Shown: positions 58,612-64,000 of the stretch, one piece after another | How positions within the stretch are numbered: position 1 is the first letter of the stretch | Layout: every line of letters starts with the position of its first letter | DNA from: Drosophila pseudoobscura | Lineage: Eukaryota; Arthropoda; Insecta; Diptera; Drosophilidae | NCBI RefSeq assembly: GCF_009870125.1 | Contig: NC_046681.1 | Coordinates: 23,077,001-23,141,000, forward strand | DNA: 64,000 nucleotides | Direction: 5' to 3' | The notes under the pieces: model-generated | The model's database searches: none | What the model was told of the DNA's origin: nothing | The model's input: only the letters and a program-made list of their open reading frames with translations | Position numbers and translations under genes: made by a program

Positions 58612-59654
58612 GCTGCCGCTCTCTGTTGTCTGTTTGTGGTACTATAGACGCGAGAGCAACCGCGAATTTCGAATTGTAGATATTAATACGATATATACGA
58701 ATATCTAGAGAAACACACGTTTTTGGTTTTGCATAAACACTGAATTTTGAGTATTATGTAAAATGTCTCAGCCTACTTTCTTTTCTTTTTATTATCCTAC
58801 TGTATGGAAGGAATCTACGGAATCTATTATATATTTTTTAAATGAGACCGTATATTTTGGTATTTATTTGAATCGGATAGAATCTGTTATAACCGGTTGA
58901 CAATGAGTCCCATTCCATGCACACATACCCTAGGGAAATGGATGTTATAGAATTGTGAATATGATTGTCATCCCAGGCAAAAACAATTTGTTTTCAATAA
59001 ATTTTAATATTATTCAATATTATTTAATATTATTTTCAATATTTCAACGATATTTTAAAGCTTATTGTCTTCTTGCAGAGACCAAGAATAGGTATCAGGA
59101 TCGAGATATATATACAAAACACTCATCATATACATGAATATGCCTAAAAAATGTAAATTTGAGAAAAGGTCTTTATAAGTCACGTTTTATCTTCATATCA
59201 ATATTTATACTTTCATATAACATTAACAAAATAGGGTATACAAAAAAGGCCTATACTACGGCTTACCCGCAATATAGCGACTCTTTTTTTGTTGAACTTT
59301 TTCGCTAAAACCTTTTTTTACGCAAAAAGCAATAAAAGCAAGTATTTAGAATAAGCCAGTTAAGTATACAAATTATTCATGAATCGTATAAAATTATGTG
59401 GGCATTGGTAAATGTGCTATATAGCTGAGAATATTCCACGGAAGATCAAAAACGAGGAATATGTAAAAAAGAACTTGAACTCGTCAGTATATTGACGGTA
59501 TATTTTTTAAATGAGTATCACACTGCTATCCGCGGTCACACTGATCTCCTTTTTTTCTGCCGACGCCGCATGGACTGCGTTTTTGTTTTTTTGTTTGTTC
59601 TTTTTAAAAACATTTTTTAAGGAAAATTGTGACTCGAGTTGGCTTGCACGCAGC
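58612..59654. other. Divergent gap between the GalNAc-transferase paralogue and Pif1
   Basis: AT-rich. It contains AACCGGTT (58891-58898), a CCGTATATTTTGGTAT motif (58848-58864) and the Pif1 core promoter (59483-59543). No coding region supported. Confidence 0.55.
59483..59543 (+). promoter_or_regulatory. Pif1 core promoter: Ohler motif 6 and motif 1
   Basis: CAGTATATTG and GACGGTATATTTTTT (59494-59508) match the fly core-promoter motif 6. CGGTCACACTG at 59533-59543 matches motif 1. This pairing marks TATA-less housekeeping promoters with start sites close to motif 1. Transcription therefore probably begins near 59540, downstream of the ATG at 59511. Confidence 0.65.
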
Positions 59655-61715
59655 ATGGACCTAAACGATGCTGTTCTTACCTGTGCGGTCAACATACAGT
59701 GGACCAATGCAGTGGGGATTACTGGCCGCAAGCTGGCTTATAAGACGGCCACCTTGCGCTTGGTCCGCAACGATATCCGGGAGCTGTTTGTGGAGGTGAC
59801 GCCCGAGAAACTGAAGCCCCTGAAGTTCAAGCTGAAGGATTTGATGGTCCACAAGAAATTCATGGCCGAGGGCAAGGCCACGTTCAATTTCAAGGCGGAG
59901 AACTGTGCCATCTACCTGTCCAATGCCCCGCCCGGCACGCTAATGTTCTTCCTACGCACAATTTTCATCAAAATGAATGGCGACGGTGGCCAGCCGGACG
60001 ACGCCTCGATGCAGAAGAAGCTGAGGGAGCACCTGCTCTCGGGCAAGCCGAGCAGCTTTGAGGACGTGTCGCCCGTGACCACCGCGGAGATGATTTTGGC
60101 GCGCAAAAAGGCGGGACTTGTGCCCAAAGGAACAACCACCACACCCTCGCCGCAGGGCGCCAAGAAGCGGCGCTTCGATGAGCTAAAGGATCAGGATCGA
60201 GAGAAAGGCACCGTGCCGGCGGCCAAGAAACTATATCAATCCTCGCCTCTGGCCGGCACAGACGAATCACTACGCCTCAACGAGGAGCAGATGGAAGTGC
60301 TGCGTGCTTGCACCACTGGCAAAAATGTCTTCTTCACGGGCTCCGCCGGCACCGGCAAGAGTTTCCTCTTGCGTAGGATTATCTCTGCCCTTCCCCCCGA
60401 TGGAACTATAGCTACAGCATCCACGGGTGTGGCTGCATGCCTCATCGGTGGCACGACGCTGCATGCCTTTGCGGGTATTGGTGGCGGAGATGCCACCATG
60501 CAGCGGTGCCTGGAGCTGGCCTCTCGTCCGGTCAGCGCTCAGACGTGGCGGAAGTGCAAGCGACTGATCATCGATGAGATCTCCATGGTGGATGGACAGT
60601 TCTTTGAGGTTTGTGCCATCGCAATCCACTAAATGACTTCCTTTATTGGAATCTCTTCTGTTTTTTGCTTGCAGAAAATCGAGGCAGTGGCCCGGCATAT
60701 TCGTCGCAATGACCGTCCCTTTGGAGGCATTCAGCTGATCCTTTGCGGCGACTTCCTGCAACTGCCGCCCGTGATTCGAGGCGATTTTGGTGCGGCGCCC
60801 AATGCCACGCCCCAGCAGCGCTTCTGCTTTCAGTCCAGTGCCTGGGAGACCTGCATTCAATGCGTGTACGAGCTGAAGCAGGTGCATCGTCAGTCGGATC
60901 CGGAATTCGTCAAGATCCTGAATCATTTGCGCATTGGTCATGTGAATGAATCGATAACCACGCGACTGGCGGCCACATCCAGGCAGAAGATCGAAGGCAA
61001 TGGCATCTTGGCCACGCAGCTCTGCTCCCACACGAATGACGCCAATTCCATCAATGAATCGAAGCTAGAGAACCTGCAAGGCGACAAGGTACTCTTCCGC
61101 TCAGACGACTCTGATGCGGGCATGACCAAACAGCTTGATCAGCAGATCCAGGCCCCATCCCAGCTCTATCTCAAGGTGAATGCCCAGGTGATGCTGCTCA
61201 AGAATATTAACATATCCAATGGACTGGTCAACGGTGCCCGTGGCGTGGTAGTGCGAATGGAAAAGGATCTCCCGGTGGTGCGGTTCAAGAACAATCAGGA
61301 GTACGTCTGCAAGCACGAAAAGTGGATCATCAAGACGGCCACCGGTGGTGTGATCACCCGTCGTCAGGTGCCCCTGAAGCTCGCCTGGGCCTTCTCCATT
61401 CACAAGAGCCAGGGCCTCACCCTCGACTGCGTGGAGATGTCGCTCTCGAAGGTCTTTGAAGCGGGTCAGGCATATGTTGCCCTGTCCCGAGCCAAGTCCT
61501 TGCAATCCGTACGCATCCTAGATTTCGATGCGAAGCAGGTGTGGGCCAATCCCCAGGTGTTGCAGTTCTACAAGGGCTTCCGGCGACGCCTTATGGACAC
61601 CACAATGATACCACTGGGACCCAAGAATAAGGACAAGCGGCCAGGCGATGCCAACAGTGCTTTGGCCAAGATCAAAAAGAGCCTGATGAACAAACCATTG
61701 GTTTCTATTAGCTGA
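59655..61715 (+). CDS. Pif1: PIF1 5'-3' DNA helicase, 664 aa
   Basis: Two exons: 59655-60608 and 60675-61715, phase 0, with a GTTTGT donor and a TTGCAG acceptor. Start MDLNDAVLTCAVNIQW. The N-terminal PINT-type region aligns with human PIF1 (TATLRLVRNDIRELFVEV). Superfamily 1B helicase motifs follow in order: Walker A GSAGTGKS near residue 230, ATASTGVAAC, Walker B IIDEISMVD, GDFLQLPP, the PIF1 block LVNGARGVVV, AWAFSIHKSQGLTLDCVE and AYVALSRAKSLQSVRILDFD. The family unwinds G-quadruplexes and R-loops and helps replication in nucleus and mitochondria. The frame stays open upstream to an ATG at 59511 (a hydrophobic 48-residue extension), but that ATG lies before the likely transcription start. 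Poly(A) signal candidate at 62196. Confidence 0.96.
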
Positions 61716-62724
61716 ATGGGAGGATGGCACTCGACTTTTAGATGAATTTAATTAGGATTTGTACAACCTAAAGACTGCTTCTCTTTTGGAGGCTCATCCA
61801 CAAATATTTTTAGCACATTTAAGAAAAACTTTCAATGGCAATTTTATCACCCGAACTACGGATTAAGACGAACAAACTAGTATTAAGCCACAAGCTGACA
61901 TTAAAATCTACTGCATTTAATCAACTAAACAACCTGAGAGGAACCTATAATGATTTTTTGAAGAGATTACTTTTAGCAGAACCTTAAAGAATGGCTTCTC
62001 GTGTGGTTATATAAGAAATTACTCAAATTAGACCTCTTTTAACTAAGGCAGAGTAGGATCAAAGATTGAAGAACTCATAGAAAACGCATGTGAATCGAAA
62101 AGAACAAGACTATCATTTTCTGTGGCATGCACAGGGGTAAACAGGCGTAAAGAATCTTTAACGAAGAGAATGAGAGATTAAAATTACAAATTACAAATAA
62201 AGGCACTCCTGGACAATCAATGGCCCAAAATTTCAGGATGAGCGGCCTTGGAAACTTGAATAACACTTGGCCACAAAAACCTTTTGCCTCTGCTATACAT
62301 ACATTCCTAGAAAGTATAAGAATTATGCAAGCTGCGATCGAGTTAGAGCTACATTTACGACATGTGGCGTTTACATTTGCTTTAAATGTGTAACTATTCC
62401 ATTAGGCATACAGTTTTAACAAATCTAGAGAACAAATTAAGAGAAAAAGAACAATCATCGACCTGTTAAGACCAGATAAACCTTTTAGAATGATTCTCTT
62501 TCAAGGATCTACAGAATCTTCGTATAATACAGAAACTATGTGAACAAACGAGACACTTTAACCTAAACTAAGGACGAAACCAAGTCAGAGGCCTCTTTGG
62601 GTATACCATTTCAGGGTGTGTGTATTTTGTAATCACGGAAAATTGAACTAACAAAAACCTCAGTTCCGTCTCGGCAGGCAGGAGTTGGAGCAGGAGGATG
62701 ATAAAAGGAAACTCACTGAGCGGC
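61716..62724. other. Convergent 3' flanks of Pif1 and ND-PDSW
   Basis: AT-rich, no gene seen. AATAAA at 62196-62201 may end Pif1 transcripts. Confidence 0.5.
62196..62201 (+). terminator. Possible poly(A) signal of Pif1
   Basis: AATAAA 480 nt after the Pif1 stop, the first canonical hexamer on this strand that I noticed. Confidence 0.4.
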
Positions 62725-63448
62725 CTACTCTTTGCCCTTCATGCCGCTGCCTACTGGGCCGTGGCGACGCTCCCAGATCAAACGATGCTTCTGCTTCATG
62801 TAGGCCGTCTTGGCATTGGCATAGCCACCCAAGTCGCCATCTAAAAGAAGGGAGATTCAATAAGTTAGGTGTGCAACAGGGGCCCAGGTAATCGCACTCA
62901 CATTTGATGAACCAGTTCTCGGTTGCCTTCTCGTACTGCTCGAGAATGGGCTTGCACTTGATGATGTGATCGGGAGCTTCGTACAGTGTGCAATCCTCGA
63001 ATCGCTGCCGCAATATATTCACAATCTCGTTGTCCACCATGCGATCGCGGCGGAACTGCTGGTCCGCCTCGAATCGGCAGACGGCATCGTCCGTATAGCA
63101 CTGATCGATGGTCGGCACGCGTTGGAAGCGCTGGTGGTACCAGTTGTACTTCTCTTGGTTCGGTTCCACAATGGTTTCTGCAAAACATCCGAGGTTTTAG
63201 AGCCGTGTAAACAAAAACATTGGCCTACCGCGTTTGAGGTTATGTCATTATGTAATGGAAAAGTGTTTTTCCAAGTTTTGCAATTGTAGGCGCTATTTTG
63301 GGTAGCATAGCTCTATCAGGGGACTCTTAAGATGGCAATTCAGTGTCTCCAAGTTCCGGGACTTACCACGGAACCATGTAATGGGTCCATCGATGATATT
63401 CGACACCGACTGGGCGAAGCTGGCCATCGGGCTGCGCGGCTCCGGCAT
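62725..63448 (-). CDS. ND-PDSW: Complex I subunit NDUFB10 (PDSW), 157 aa
   Basis: Minus-strand exons: 63448-63367, 63177-62902 and 62840-62725, closing to 158 codons. The product runs MPEPRSPMASFAQSV..., then WYHQRFQRVPTIDQCYTDDAVCRFEADQQFRRDRMVDNEIV, and ends GYANAKTAYMKQKHRLIWERRHGP. These are the conserved blocks of NDUFB10, an accessory subunit of the mitochondrial NADH dehydrogenase membrane arm facing the intermembrane space. The spaced Cys residues (CYTDDAVC, EDC, KCK) are the ones oxidised to disulfides in this family. No cleavable presequence is seen, as usual for NDUFB10. Confidence 0.96.
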
Positions 63449-63583
63449 TTTCTAGCTTCTGATACTTCTGCAAGGGCAGGAAGAGCTTATTAGATTGTCA
63501 GTTATCCTTTATAGGTGCTTTGTTTTATTAAAATTGCTTTAAAAACCTTATTTTTCCTTAAAAATATTCCAAATTTCGGTTCA

Positions 63584-63640
63584 AGTGTGACCGTCAGAAA
63601 TATACCAAAATATACCGTCTCATTTTCAAAATATACCGTA
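63584..63640 (-). promoter_or_regulatory. ND-PDSW core promoter: motif 1 plus repeated motif 6
   Basis: On the minus strand CGGTCACACT (63593-63584) follows repeated CGGTATATTTTG copies (63607-63617, 63628-63639). This is the same arrangement as at Pif1 and is typical of housekeeping promoters. Confidence 0.65.
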
Positions 63641-63853
63641 AATATACTGACAAACCGGAGTATGGAAGTTTGTATACCCTGTGCAAAATATCGTTGAAAT
63701 AACTTTCAAACTGAAACTGACCAGTTTCTGCATTAATTAGAGCCTGGGATGACAAAGTTTCGGGACCTTAAAAACGAATGCTGCTATCGACTCATACCCG
63801 ATTCAATGAGAGCGAAAAAGAGAGCATTAAACGGTTTGATGAGATCAGTTCGG

Positions 63854-63894
63854 CCATCGATACTATCGACTGGACGCAAGTGGAGCGCGCCAAA
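63854..63894. promoter_or_regulatory. DRE and E2F motifs at the right edge
   Basis: CATCGATACTATCGAC (63855-63870) carries DREF-type sites. GCGCCAAA at 63887-63894 is a perfect E2F consensus (TTTGGCGC reversed). This pairing is known from fly replication and cell-cycle gene promoters. No gene body is visible yet. Confidence 0.5.
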
Positions 63895-64000
63895 TAGAAA
63901 AGTTTGAAAATGAATGAGCGAAAAGGAGTCAAATGCAATCAATTGGAATAAATGATGCATGCACGTAAGTACGATTCGAGAGAAAAATTAATTAATTAAT

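Larger units (their letters stand above)
63449..64000. other. ND-PDSW 5' flank and right edge
   Basis: Noncoding by eye. It holds the ND-PDSW core promoter (63584-63640) and a second promoter-like patch (63854-63894) pointing to a gene beyond the window. Confidence 0.55.

Noticed and set aside
1-64000. CRISPR arrays, bacterial-type operons, phage or tRNA/rRNA genes
   Set aside because: None seen. The window is animal nuclear DNA, and its simple repeats are microsatellites without spacer structure.

Overview
The window is nuclear DNA from a Drosophila fly. Coding regions use short introns (about 60-85 nt) with GT..AG borders, GC-rich third codon positions and fly core-promoter motifs. Nearly every gene with a clear identity belongs to the part of Muller element B that carries timeless in D. 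melanogaster (2L, about 23F-24A). The DINE-1/SGM-like repeats and the divergence from remembered D. melanogaster proteins suggest a Sophophora outside the melanogaster subgroup, perhaps the obscura group. The species call is inference.

Left block (1-16 kb), dense genes: a secreted leucine-rich-repeat protein cut by the left edge (-); two divergently placed paralogous coiled-coil proteins (- and +), the second with Cys/Pro-rich segments; Ccdc47 (-) and cytosolic leucyl-tRNA synthetase (+) facing away from each other across a DRE-rich promoter gap; a DINE-1-like repeat; and a two-exon trypsin (+).

Middle block (16-45 kb), sparse: the circadian clock gene timeless (+, 13 coding exons, 21891-30901). 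A CACGTG + CACGTTG cluster at 18.5 kb and another CACGTG at 21.4 kb lie upstream. A 19-codon upstream reading frame precedes the TIM start, the layout known as the s-tim arrangement in D. melanogaster. About 14 kb of AT-rich noncoding DNA follows.

Right block (45-64 kb): a secreted Pro-rich YLPP protein (+); a small uncharacterised two-exon gene (-); Thor/4E-BP (-) with a TATA box, GAGA repeat, FOXO-type sites and a DINE-1-like insertion just upstream; two tandem polypeptide GalNAc-transferases (-), of which the second has lost the catalytic DxH histidine; the Pif1 helicase (+); and complex I subunit ND-PDSW (-). A DRE + E2F promoter-like patch lies at the extreme right.

The genes form no operon-like system. 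Functionally they group as housekeeping genes (LeuRS, Ccdc47, Pif1, ND-PDSW), regulated genes (tim by CLK/CYC, Thor probably by FOXO), tissue-type genes (coiled-coil pair, trypsin, Pro-rich protein) and a glycosylation pair. All exon boundaries were placed by eye from frame continuity and splice signals.
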